This document shows, in pieces, positions 1-6,458 of a stretch of 6,743 nt of DNA. Under the pieces are notes generated by a model. That model was not told the origin of the DNA and did not search any database. It saw only the letters and a list, made by a program, of their open reading frames with translations. Position 1 is the stretch's first letter. Every line of letters begins with the position of its first letter. Source of the stretch: Chromatiales bacterium (GTDB taxonomy: Bacteria > Pseudomonadota > Gammaproteobacteria > Thiohalomonadales > Thiohalomonadaceae). Where the stretch lies: the NCBI GenBank assembly GCA_029864785.1, contig JAOTST010000087.1, forward strand, positions 1 through 6,743. The letters run 5' to 3'. Both the position numbers and the translations under genes were made by a program.

Positions 1-43
1 TGGCCATAACAGCCGTAGTGCACTCATTCTATTTTCAAACTGT

Positions 44-53
44 ATGGTCTAAT
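44..53 (+). promoter_or_regulatory. weak candidate extended -10 promoter for livJ
   Basis: TCTAAT at 48-53 matches five of six positions of the sigma-70 -10 box and is preceded by TG at 45-46, the extended -10 arrangement. No good -35 box lies at the right distance (the bases at 25-30 read CATTCT). If real, transcription would begin near 60 and leave a leader of about 170 nt before livJ. No other convincing promoter was found by eye between 1 and 232, and nothing in that stretch looks like a gene. This is a pattern match only. Confidence 0.22.
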
Positions 54-232
54 TTAAGAGTAGGAGTAAACGTACACAAATTGGACAACGATTTCACCCT
101 ATTTCGCTTGTGAGTTGGATAAACAGAATAGGGATGACTTCAATGAGTCAGAGAGGGTAGAATCCTTAGGTTGAAGCGCCATTCGGTTGATCGGGTCGGC
201 AGAATAAAGAGTTTTATTACAGAGGATTTAAC

Positions 233-1360
233 ATGCAAAAAATAACAAAAAGGGTACTGGTAGCAGTGGTTGGTATGGCTATCGCCACCCTCGTAGGGTG
301 TGGCAGTAAGGAGACAGAAAGCATCAAAATTGCGCTGGTAGGTCCTACCACCGGCCCGGTTGCTCAGTATGGTGATATGCAGATGATGGGCGCCAAAATG
401 GCTATTCAGCAGATCAATGCAGCGGGCGGTGTGAATGGTCAAAAACTTGAAGCGGTTGTCATGGATGATGTCTGTGAGCCAAAACAGGCCGTTGCAGCGG
501 CCAATAAGGTGGTCAATCAGGGTATCAAGTATGTAGTTGGTCATCTCTGTTCCGGTTCTACTCAACCCGCATCAGATATCTATGAAGATGAGGGAATTTT
601 GATGATTACCCCCGCATCGACTAGCCCAGCGATTACCGAGCGTGGCTTTAAGATGATCTTCCGTACAATCGGGCTTGATAGCCAACAGGGCCCTGTTGCT
701 GGCCGTTATATCGCCAACGAGATGAAGCCAGCAAGATTGGCAATTATCCATGACAAGCAGCAGTACGGTCAGGGTATCGCTGGTGAGGTGAAGAAGACCG
801 TTGAGTCGATGGGCGTTAATGTTGTGTTGTTTGAAGGGGTCAATAAAGACCAGAAGGACTTCTCTGCACTCATCACCAAGATGAAATCGAAAGATGTCGA
901 TTTTGTCTATTATGGTGGCTACCATCCAGAGCTGGGTCTGATTTTACGTCAGTCACGTGAGCAAGGTTTTACCTCTCGCTTCATGGGACCTGAAGGTGTT
1001 GGTAACAAAGATATCAGCACTATTGCGGGCAAAGCATCAGAAGGGCTGCTGGTTACCCTGCCATCAGATTTCTCTGCGGTTCCTGCCAATGCGGGTCTGG
1101 TTGCGGCATTTAAGGCGAAAGGGGAAGATTCATCGGGTCCTTTTGTAATGCCAGGTTATGCAGCAGTGCAGATTATTGCTGACTCTATCAAGGGGAGTGG
1201 CTCAGAGGATCCCAAGAAGCTTGCAGAGTATATGCGTAACAATAGCTTTGACACACCTATCGGCAAGGTTGCCTATAAAGCCAATGGCGACTTGAAGGAG
1301 TTCCAGTTTGTTATCTTTAACTGGCACGCCGATGCGACAAAGACTGCTGTAACAGATTAA
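233..1360 (+). CDS. livJ: branched-chain amino acid ABC transporter substrate-binding protein, predicted lipoprotein
   Basis: This is the periplasm-facing receptor that binds leucine, isoleucine or valine and delivers it to LivHM. The 375-residue product follows E. coli LivJ/LivK closely: GPVAQYGD (41-48), DDVCEPKQAV (78-87), GHLCSGSTQPASDIYEDE (103-120), VYYGGYHPE (225-233) and a C-terminal NWHAD. C81 and C106 correspond to the conserved disulfide of the family. The N-terminus has K3, K6 and R7, a hydrophobic core, and the lipobox L20-V21-G22-C23, so a lipid anchor is predicted; the E. coli proteins instead have ordinary cleaved signals. G24, not aspartate, follows the cysteine, so the known Lol avoidance signal is absent. 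The start is supported by AGAGGA at 221-226, 6 nt before the ATG. Its position directly before livH matches livK, so livK is an equally fair name. Ligand preference cannot be read from sequence alone. Confidence 0.95.
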   Translation: MQKITKRVLVAVVGMAIATLVGCGSKETESIKIALVGPTTGPVAQYGDMQMMGAKMAIQQINAAGGVNGQKLEAVVMDDVCEPKQAVAAANKVVNQGIKYVVGHLCSGSTQPASDIYEDEGILMITPASTSPAITERGFKMIFRTIGLDSQQGPVAGRYIANEMKPARLAIIHDKQQYGQGIAGEVKKTVESMGVNVVLFEGVNKDQKDFSALITKMKSKDVDFVYYGGYHPELGLILRQSREQGFTSRFMGPEGVGNKDISTIAGKASEGLLVTLPSDFSAVPANAGLVAAFKAKGEDSSGPFVMPGYAAVQIIADSIKGSGSEDPKKLAEYMRNNSFDTPIGKVAYKANGDLKEFQFVIFNWHADATKTAVTD

Positions 1361-1386
1361 ATTCGTTACGACTGTTAGAATAGAGA

Positions 1387-1420
1387 CTCCGTTAACTTTA
1401 TAGGTTAACGGGGTTTTTTT
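1387..1420 (+). terminator. intrinsic terminator between livJ and livH
   Basis: The arms CTCCGTTAAC (1387-1396) and GTTAACGGGG (1404-1413) form a 10-bp stem with one G-U pair and a 7-nt loop, followed directly by seven T residues (1414-1420). This is a textbook Rho-independent terminator. It lies 26 nt after the livJ stop and 60 nt before livH. No good promoter is visible between it and livH, so partial readthrough probably supplies livHMGF with a reduced share of transcripts. Confidence 0.9.
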
Positions 1421-1480
1421 ACGAGTATTTACAAAAGAACAAGCTCCTTTTTTTGTAAGCACTTCACACACAATTAAACT

Positions 1481-2407
1481 ATGTCCGACGTATTTCTTCA
1501 GTTTACCCAACAGCTTATCAACGGTCTTACACTGGGCAGTATCTATGCCCTGATCGCCATCGGTTACACGATGGTCTACGGCATCATCGGCATGATCAAT
1601 TTTGCTCATGGTGAGATCTATATGATCGGTGCCTACATCTCGGTGATCGTTATCGCCGCGCTGGGACTTATCGGTATCACCACCCTGCCACTAGTATTGA
1701 TGATCACCCTGTTGGCAACAATCCTCGTCACCAGCGCCTATGGCTGGACGGTGGAGCGCATCGCCTATCGACCTCTGCGTGGTGGTAATCGATTGGTACC
1801 ACTCATCTCGGCGATTGGGATGTCGATCTTTTTGCAAAATTATATTCAACTTTCACAGGGCGCACGTGACGTGGCGACGCAGCCGCTTATCTCTGGCGGT
1901 TGGCAGTTTGGAGATGCTGATGGCTTCCAGATCTACCTCTCCTATATGCAGGTGATTATTGCGGTAGTGACGGTCATATTCATGACCCTGTTGACTCTTT
2001 TTATTCACAAGACTCGTATGGGGCGCGCATCACGTGCCGTCTCTGAAGACCGTAAAATGGCTAATCTGTTGGGCATTAATACCGATCAGGTGATTTCAAT
2101 GACCTTTGTGATTGGCGCTGCGCTGGCGGCGGTGGCGGGGTTATTGGTCGGAATGTATTACGGCGTAGTGAATGCTTACATCGGTTTTCTTGCAGGCCTT
2201 AAGGCATTTACTGCGGCGGTATTGGGTGGAATTGGCTCCATTCCTGGTGCCATGCTGGGTGGTTTGCTACTGGGTATTACCGAGAGCTTTACCTCGGCCT
2301 ATCTCTCTACCGAATATAAGGATGTCGTTGCCTTTGGGCTGCTGGTACTGGTGCTATTGGTACGACCCACGGGGCTATTGGGCAAGCCCGATATCGAGAA
2401 GGTGTAA
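1481..2407 (+). CDS. livH: branched-chain amino acid ABC transporter permease LivH
   Basis: LivH is one of the two inner-membrane channel subunits that pair for branched-chain amino acid import. The 308 residues equal the E. coli LivH length, and the family blocks are intact: [19 protein letters not shown] near the N-terminus, INFAHGE, the YRPLRG loop, [14 protein letters not shown], the cytoplasmic coupling region with [12 protein letters not shown], then [17 protein letters not shown] and the end [16 protein letters not shown]. About eight hydrophobic membrane segments can be seen. The ATG at 1481 is the only sensible start because an in-frame TAA lies at 1475-1477 and the N-terminus aligns with E. 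coli. No purine-rich ribosome site precedes it; the leader at 1438-1480 is mainly A, C and T. The stop is 2 nt before livM. Livelihood of the transport function is well supported by the complete neighbouring set. Confidence 0.97.
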   Translation: MSDVFLQFTQQLINGLTLGSIYALIAIGYTMVYGIIGMINFAHGEIYMIGAYISVIVIAALGLIGITTLPLVLMITLLATILVTSAYGWTVERIAYRPLRGGNRLVPLISAIGMSIFLQNYIQLSQGARDVATQPLISGGWQFGDADGFQIYLSYMQVIIAVVTVIFMTLLTLFIHKTRMGRASRAVSEDRKMANLLGINTDQVISMTFVIGAALAAVAGLLVGMYYGVVNAYIGFLAGLKAFTAAVLGGIGSIPGAMLGGLLLGITESFTSAYLSTEYKDVVAFGLLVLVLLVRPTGLLGKPDIEKV

Positions 2408-2409
2408 CA

Positions 2410-3654
2410 ATGAACTTTCTTCGAGTAAAACTGGTCGATGCCACTCTTGCCGCACTGCTAACGGCGCTGCTCTCTATTCCGATTCTCGGTACCCACATCA
2501 TCTCAGAGCCGGGATATATTGGTCTTGAGTGGGATGGTTGGAAGGTCTTTATCGCCGTTGCACTGGTCTTTTCGGTACGGCTATTTCAAGAGCAGTTGCG
2601 TCCATTGGCGCGGGTTACACACCTTATGCCGGATATGGCTCCAGCTCTGCGTTTTACCCAAAATCGGCGACTGGTGATGATGTTGCTACTCTTTGTGGCA
2701 CTCATTTGGCCCTTCTTCTCATCACGGGGTAATGTTGATATTGCTACCCTTGCTCTCATCTATATCATGATGGGATTGGGACTCAATATTGTGGTCGGCT
2801 TTGCCGGTCTGCTTGATCTCGGCTATGTCGCCTTCTATGCGGTGGGAGCCTACAGTTACGCCTTGTTATCACAATATTTTGGTGTCTCATTCTGGCTGGC
2901 ACTGCCACTGTCGGGGCTGTTTGCAGCCTCCTTCGGTTTTATTCTGGGCTTTCCTGTACTGCGGTTACGGGGGGATTATCTGGCGATTGTCACTCTCGGT
3001 TTTGGCGAGATTATCCGCTTGGTTCTCAATAACTGGGATAGCCTTACCGGTGGTCCAGATGGCATTGGCAGCATTGCCAAGCCAACCCTGTTTGGTCTGG
3101 AATTTTCGCGTCAAGCGGGAGCAGGTGGAATACCATTCCATGAGTTTATGGGCATTGAATATAGCGGTATGTATAAGGTGATTTTCCTCTATCTACTGGC
3201 ACTGGCACTGGTTGTTTTTGCCCTGTTCGTGATCAATCGGCTGATTCGTATGCCAGTGGGGCGCGCCTGGGAGGCCTTACGTGAGGATGAGATCGCCTGC
3301 CGCTCACTGGGTCTCAATCCTACCAATATTAAGCTCTCGGCCTTTACCCTTGGGGCGACCTTTGCTGGATTTGCCGGCTGTTTCTTTGCGGCACGTCAGG
3401 GTTTTATCAATCCGGAGTCGTTCACCTTTATCGAGTCGGCCATTGTATTGGCGATTGTGGTGCTTGGGGGTATGGGCTCACAGGTGGGGGTGATTTTGGC
3501 GGCAATAGCGATGACTGTATTGCCAGAGATTGCGCGTGAGTTTGACCAGTTTCGTATGCTCATCTTCGGAGGGGTGATGGTGCTGATGATGATCTGGCGC
3601 CCCGAGGGACTGCTCCCAACCAAGCGTCCGGTGATGGAGATGCCCCATGGATAA
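2410..3654 (+). CDS. livM: branched-chain amino acid ABC transporter permease LivM
   Basis: LivM is the second channel subunit, partner of LivH in the inner membrane. The product has 414 residues, close to the 425 of E. coli LivM. Roughly the first 110 residues hold two or three membrane segments and a polar linker, the extra N-terminal region typical of enterobacterial LivM. The permease domain follows with [48 protein letters not shown], the coupling loop [20 protein letters not shown] and [11 protein letters not shown]. The C-terminus [12 protein letters not shown] is also typical. AGAAGG (2397-2402), inside the end of livH, acts as the ribosome site, 7 nt before the ATG. The last 8 nt overlap the start of livG, which suggests coupled translation. 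Nothing is missing or broken. Confidence 0.97.
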   Translation: MNFLRVKLVDATLAALLTALLSIPILGTHIISEPGYIGLEWDGWKVFIAVALVFSVRLFQEQLRPLARVTHLMPDMAPALRFTQNRRLVMMLLLFVALIWPFFSSRGNVDIATLALIYIMMGLGLNIVVGFAGLLDLGYVAFYAVGAYSYALLSQYFGVSFWLALPLSGLFAASFGFILGFPVLRLRGDYLAIVTLGFGEIIRLVLNNWDSLTGGPDGIGSIAKPTLFGLEFSRQAGAGGIPFHEFMGIEYSGMYKVIFLYLLALALVVFALFVINRLIRMPVGRAWEALREDEIACRSLGLNPTNIKLSAFTLGATFAGFAGCFFAARQGFINPESFTFIESAIVLAIVVLGGMGSQVGVILAAIAMTVLPEIAREFDQFRMLIFGGVMVLMMIWRPEGLLPTKRPVMEMPHG

Positions 3655-4411
3655 ACTGCTGGAGGTAAGCGATCTGTCCATGCAGTTTGGTGGTCTACGT
3701 GCGGTCGATCAAGTTGCCTTTGAGGTCGGTTCGAAACAGATTGTAGCGGTCATTGGTCCCAACGGTGCAGGTAAGACGACACTCTTTAACTGTATTAGCG
3801 GGTTTTACAGCCCTACGGGTGGTCGCGTGGAGATGGCAGGGGAGGAGATCACTGGCAGACCCAGTCATAAGATCGCACGTAAGGGGCTGGTGCGCACCTT
3901 TCAAAATATTCGTCTCTTCAAATCGATGACGGTGATTGAGAATCTGATGGTGGCGCAGCATACACGGGTCAACAGCAGACTGCTCTCTGGACTGTTTAAG
4001 AGTCGCAACTATCGTCGGCGTGAGCAGGAGGCACTGGAGCGGGCACACTATTGGCTGGAGCGGGTTGGTTTGCTGGAGTTTGCCAATCGAGAGGCAGGTA
4101 ATCTTGCCTACGGACAGCAGCGTCGTCTGGAGATTGCGCGATGTATGGTACTTGAGCCGAAGCTGCTGTTGCTCGATGAACCTGCGGCAGGACTCAATCC
4201 GAAAGAGACCTCCGAACTGGATCAGCTAATTTTGGGACTGCGTGAAGAGAATAACCTCTCTATTTTGCTGATTGAACACGATATGAAACTGGTGATGGGG
4301 ATCTCTGATCATATTGTTGTTCTCGATCAAGGGATGCCAATCGCAGCAGGCACCCCCGATGAGATTCGAAGCAATGAACGGGTGATCAAAGCCTATCTGG
4401 GGGAGTCGTAA
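3647..4411 (+). CDS. livG: branched-chain amino acid ABC transporter ATP-binding protein LivG
   Basis: LivG is one of two cytoplasmic ATPases that power the importer, bound to the LivH/LivM coupling loops. The 254 residues match E. coli LivG (255). Visible motifs are Walker [10 protein letters not shown] (37-45), Q-loop Q86 in [10 protein letters not shown], a non-canonical signature LAYGQQ (153-158), Walker B LLLLDE (173-178) with catalytic E178, D-loop AGLNP (181-185) and H-loop H211 in [10 protein letters not shown]. The insertion around 105-135, between Q-loop and signature, is usual for LivG. GGAGA at 3636-3640 lies 6 nt before the ATG, which itself falls inside the livM end (8-nt overlap). 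The stop TAA shares its last A with the livF start. The full motif set leaves little doubt about identity. Confidence 0.97.
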   Translation: MDKLLEVSDLSMQFGGLRAVDQVAFEVGSKQIVAVIGPNGAGKTTLFNCISGFYSPTGGRVEMAGEEITGRPSHKIARKGLVRTFQNIRLFKSMTVIENLMVAQHTRVNSRLLSGLFKSRNYRRREQEALERAHYWLERVGLLEFANREAGNLAYGQQRRLEIARCMVLEPKLLLLDEPAAGLNPKETSELDQLILGLREENNLSILLIEHDMKLVMGISDHIVVLDQGMPIAAGTPDEIRSNERVIKAYLGES

Positions 4412-5130
4412 TGAGTGGTTCAGAATTCATACTGCGACTTGATGGGGTGCATAGCCACTATGGCATGATAGAAGCACTCAAGGGCGCCTCGCTGGAGGTC
4501 AATCGGGGTGAGATCGTCTCACTGATTGGAGCCAATGGCGCGGGCAAGAGTACTCTGCTGATGACCACGTGTGGTGATCCGCAGGCATCGAAAGGAGCTA
4601 TTCACTACGAGGGGAGGGATATCACTTCAGAACCCTCGCATATGATCATGCGTTCAGGGATCAGTGTGGTGCCAGAGGGACGACGTATCTTCTCGGCACT
4701 GACCGTGGTCGAAAATCTACAAATGGGGGCTTTCTTCGCCGATCGTGAACAAATTGAGCATGATCTTGCACATATCTACACTCTATTCCCTCGTCTCAAA
4801 GAGCGCCAGAGCCAACAAGGCGGCACCCTCTCCGGTGGTGAGCAGCAGATGCTGGCGATTGGACGGGCACTGATGGCGCGACCCAAACTGTTGCTACTCG
4901 ATGAGCCATCACTTGGCCTAGCACCGTTGGTGATCGCGCAGATTTTCGAGATCATCCAGGCGATTAGGGATGAGGGTGTGACGATCTTTCTAGTGGAGCA
5001 GAATGCTCACCGTGCACTGCAGATCTCCGACAGAGGTTATGTGCTTGAGAATGGTGAAATTGTGTTGCAGGGAAAGGGGAGTGAATTGCTCACCAATGAT
5101 GAGGTGAAGCGAGCCTACCTGGGCGGTTAG
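4411..5130 (+). CDS. livF: branched-chain amino acid ABC transporter ATP-binding protein LivF
   Basis: LivF is the second ATPase and pairs with LivG. The 239 residues compare with 237 in E. coli. Motifs are Walker A GANGAGKST (40-48), VPEGRRIF (87-94) where other ABC proteins have the Q-loop glutamine, a canonical signature LSGGEQQ (140-146), Walker B LLLLDE (160-165), D-loop LGLAP, and LVEQNA at the H-loop, with Q197 where histidine is usual. The E/Q replacements are features of the LivF family rather than damage. The protein ends in the typical AYLGG. The start codon overlaps the livG stop (TAATG), with a G-rich ribosome site at 4399-4404. It is the last gene of the operon, and transcription then heads towards a convergent gene. 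Confidence 0.97.
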   Translation: MSGSEFILRLDGVHSHYGMIEALKGASLEVNRGEIVSLIGANGAGKSTLLMTTCGDPQASKGAIHYEGRDITSEPSHMIMRSGISVVPEGRRIFSALTVVENLQMGAFFADREQIEHDLAHIYTLFPRLKERQSQQGGTLSGGEQQMLAIGRALMARPKLLLLDEPSLGLAPLVIAQIFEIIQAIRDEGVTIFLVEQNAHRALQISDRGYVLENGEIVLQGKGSELLTNDEVKRAYLGG

Positions 5131-5254
5131 TTATCTTGCTCCGCTGTATTGTGTATCATCTTGATATAGCCCAATGTCGTAACGAATTGCAGATAAAAAT
5201 ATTAGTGCCTTATTACGAAATGAAAGAAAATCCCAATTTCACGGTATGTTAAAT

Positions 5255-5287
5255 CAATTCCACACTATTGATAGTAGTGTGGAATTG
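5255..5287. terminator. perfect hairpin between convergent genes, possible bidirectional terminator
   Basis: The arms CAATTCCACACTA (5255-5267) and TAGTGTGGAATTG (5275-5287) are perfect 13-bp complements with a 7-nt loop. The hairpin lies 124 nt after livF and 13 nt after the stop of the minus-strand lipoprotein gene, the place expected for a shared terminator. Neither side has a clean run of T: the plus strand continues GATAATTATTTAATTAG and the minus strand continues ATTTAAC. Efficiency is therefore uncertain, and a transcript-end stabiliser is the alternative. The rest of 5131-5254 shows nothing recognisable. Confidence 0.55.
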
Positions 5288-5300
5288 GATAATTATTTAA

Positions 5301-6104
5301 TTAGTCACGACACTTTCCTGACCTGCCGCGCCCGTTATCCTGACAATCTTCTTCATAGCGTTCTCGCTTTTTATTCTGGCGACCCTGTTTGCGCTCTTTT
5401 TTGTCGTTGCTGTTCTCTCGCCTATTGGAATAGCGCTCCCGCTCGGTCTCTCTTTCAAGCTCTTGCCTGGGGTCTCTTCTATTGTTGCGATCATCCCTTT
5501 GATTCATTTGACGATGGTTAACCTTTGGCCGTCGTTTAATCAGCCGAGATGGCACGTCACGCTCACGAATCTGTTGCCAATTACCACGCGGCTCATCGGC
5601 ACGCTCCCAGTTGTTAAGCCGAGTTGACCAGCGAAAATAGTAGTTGTTGTCGTAGTAGGTGTCAGGGCTTTCGAGGAAGATATAGAGACCGAGATTATCG
5701 TCCCAGCGATGTTGACGGGTATGTTTTTTGTAGTAGCCATACGCGGGAGCATGCTTTGCAGGGCCGTGTTTGTGGTGACGCTTTTTTATCAATTTTGAAG
5801 GGACTCTACGCTCTTCAATACGATGCCATCGTCCATTGGGTTCATCAGCACGTTCCCAGTCGTTGAGTTCGATGGACCAACGGAAGTAGTAGTTGTTATC
5901 GTAGTAGGTGTCGGGGCTTTCGAGGAAGATATAGAGACCGAGATCGTCATCCCAGCGATGTTGACGGGGGTGCTTTTTGTAGTAGCCATACGCGGGTCCA
6001 GGGGTGTGGATGTATCCCGGTGATTTGATGGTCATGCGGGTAACTTGACAACCAAATAGGGTAGCGGTTGCCGTTACTAGCAAAATAATTTTTAGCGCTC
6101 TCAT
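5301..6104 (-). CDS. putative lipoprotein with two tandem aromatic-rich repeats and a charged tail; function unknown
   Basis: I do not recognise this gene by name. The product starting at 6104 has 267 residues. It opens with a lipoprotein signal: R2 and K5, a hydrophobic core (6-16) and lipobox L16-F17-G18-C19. Q20 follows the cysteine, so outer-membrane sorting is likely. Two 72-residue repeats follow (38-109 and 121-192), each with AYGYYKKH, RQHRWDD, LGLYIFLESPDTYYDNNYYF, WERADEP and a VPS-LIK ending. The pattern recalls small proteobacterial lipoproteins with a YGY-GLYVV-YYYDGYYYR layout that carry one such unit, but this is a resemblance from memory. Residues 193-267 are very rich in R, K, E, D, N and Q, with cysteines at 254 and 265. 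The start at 6104 is preferred over an in-frame ATG at 6161 because it gives a clean signal peptide and has AGAAGG a few bases upstream. It converges on livF. Confidence 0.82.
   Translation of the reverse strand: MRALKIILLVTATATLFGCQVTRMTIKSPGYIHTPGPAYGYYKKHPRQHRWDDDLGLYIFLESPDTYYDNNYYFRWSIELNDWERADEPNGRWHRIEERRVPSKLIKKRHHKHGPAKHAPAYGYYKKHTRQHRWDDNLGLYIFLESPDTYYDNNYYFRWSTRLNNWERADEPRGNWQQIRERDVPSRLIKRRPKVNHRQMNQRDDRNNRRDPRQELERETERERYSNRRENSNDKKERKQGRQNKKRERYEEDCQDNGRGRSGKCRD
5529..5744 (-). repeat. second copy of the lipoprotein's internal tandem repeat
   Basis: This DNA encodes residues 121-192 of the lipoprotein. It matches the copy at 5778-5993 at a constant offset of 249 bp. In the segment 5638-5747 against 5887-5996, 102 of 110 bases are identical; similarity falls off towards the C-terminal half of each unit. 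Confidence 0.9.
5778..5993 (-). repeat. first copy of the lipoprotein's internal tandem repeat
   Basis: This DNA encodes residues 38-109 of the lipoprotein, the unit nearest the lipid anchor. Within its best-conserved 110 bp, six of eight differences from the second copy are synonymous; the other two give P46/T129 and D54/N137. An 11-residue linker rich in H, K, P and A (110-120) separates the copies. Confidence 0.9.
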
Positions 6105-6139
6105 ATATCCTTCTCTTATCGTGAGTTCTCTTCCATCAA

Positions 6140-6148
6140 ATATTACCA
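6140..6148 (-). promoter_or_regulatory. candidate extended -10 promoter for the lipoprotein gene
   Basis: Read on the minus strand, TGGTAATAT gives an extended -10 element: TG, one base, then TAATAT (6145-6140). It lies 35 nt before the chosen ATG and would start transcription near 6133, leaving a leader of about 29 nt. No good -35 box is present at 17 bp, which an extended -10 can tolerate. If this is right, the ATG at 6161 lies upstream of the transcript, which supports the 6104 start. Confidence 0.38.
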
Positions 6149-6168
6149 GATGGAGAATCAATTTTCGT

Positions 6169-6186
6169 GATCATGTGCACATCATC
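6169..6186. promoter_or_regulatory. imperfect 18-bp palindrome, possible operator upstream of the lipoprotein gene
   Basis: GATCATGTGCACATCATC pairs at 16 of 18 positions with its own reverse complement; the inner ten bases (6173-6182) are a perfect palindrome. Its centre is about 44 bp upstream of the start point predicted from the extended -10 element, where an activator would bind beside RNA polymerase. I could not match it to a known regulator; it is not a good CRP site. Confidence 0.25.
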
Positions 6187-6225
6187 TGTCACTGAGAAGA
6201 GGCGCTGTATTTAATTTAGCCGTTG

Positions 6226-6250
6226 TTGAAGAGGGACTACCCCTCTTCAA
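6226..6250 (-). other. stem-loop carrying the stop codon of the small protein gene
   Basis: TTGAAGAGGG (6226-6235) and CCCTCTTCAA (6241-6250) are perfect 10-bp arms with a 5-nt loop. On the minus strand the loop reads GTAGT and includes the TAG stop (6239-6237) of the upstream gene. No T-run follows on the minus strand (CAACGGCTAAATT), so it is not a standard intrinsic terminator. It could protect a 3' end or pause the ribosome. Confidence 0.5.
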
Positions 6251-6458
6251 AAAATTCGGCAGAGTGTTTTACATCATGAGCCATTTTTTCCAGTTTTCGG
6301 CCTATCGTTTCCATATAGTCGACCAATGTGGCATCGATTCCGGCCTCAATAAGCAGGGAGAGCTCGTCGTAATGTTTTTCATCAAGGGTATCGCCGGCAT
6401 CTTCGATCAGTTCACGAAAACGGTTGGCAATCTCTTGGGCATGTTGGGAGCGATGCAT
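6237..6458 (-). CDS. small helical protein of unknown function, coupled to ppk2
   Basis: I do not recognise this 73-residue protein. It has no signal peptide, membrane segment or cysteine. The sequence looks like three amphipathic helices: HAQEIANRFRELIEDAG (about 6-22), DEKHYDELSLLIEAGID (about 26-42) and TLVDYMETIGRKLEKMAHDVKHSAEFFEEG (44-73). It is acidic overall, so a cytoplasmic, possibly oligomeric or partner-binding protein is plausible. Its ATG shares one base with the stop of the polyphosphate kinase gene (TAATG), and GAGGAG, about 8 nt upstream within that gene's end, is a strong ribosome site. This tight coupling and the normal codon pattern argue that it is real and made together with the kinase. 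A role in polyphosphate metabolism is a guess from position only. Confidence 0.75.
   Translation of the reverse strand: MHRSQHAQEIANRFRELIEDAGDTLDEKHYDELSLLIEAGIDATLVDYMETIGRKLEKMAHDVKHSAEFFEEG

Noticed and set aside
203..218. AATAAA/TTTATT inverted repeat just before the livJ ribosome site
   Set aside because: Six A-T pairs with a 4-base spacer would be very unstable as a hairpin, and such short AT palindromes are common by chance.
140..565. Long minus-strand open frame opposite livJ
   Set aside because: livJ on the plus strand matches a known family over its full length; the antisense frame has no recognisable motifs or ribosome site.
1428..1456. TTTACA as a -35 box for a separate livH promoter
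   Set aside because: The bases 17 bp downstream (TTTTGT) match the -10 consensus at only three of six positions, so no promoter is supported.
4411..5130. LivF with substituted Q-loop and H-loop residues as a damaged ATPase
   Set aside because: The VPEGR and VEQNA blocks are normal for LivF proteins; Walker A, signature and Walker B are intact and the length is right.
233..5130. Urea (urt) or other amide transporter instead of branched-chain amino acid transporter
   Set aside because: The order receptor-H-M-G-F with no urease genes nearby, the LivJ-type HLCSGSTQPASD block and near full-length similarity of LivH to E. coli favour the Liv system.
5246..5521. Open frame of 91 codons on the plus strand between livF and the lipoprotein region
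   Set aside because: It lies mostly antisense to the charged tail of the lipoprotein gene, has no ribosome site, starts inside the hairpin region and its residues look like no protein family.
5624..6023. Several open frames on both strands across the lipoprotein repeats
   Set aside because: They arise from the repeated codon pattern of the duplicated unit; the minus-strand frame with a signal peptide and lipobox is the one that explains the sequence.
6105..6161. Longer N-terminus for the lipoprotein, starting at the ATG at 6161
   Set aside because: It would put 19 mixed polar residues before a clean lipoprotein signal, and the likely -10 element falls inside it. The ATG at 6104 has a ribosome site and places the lipobox cysteine at residue 19.
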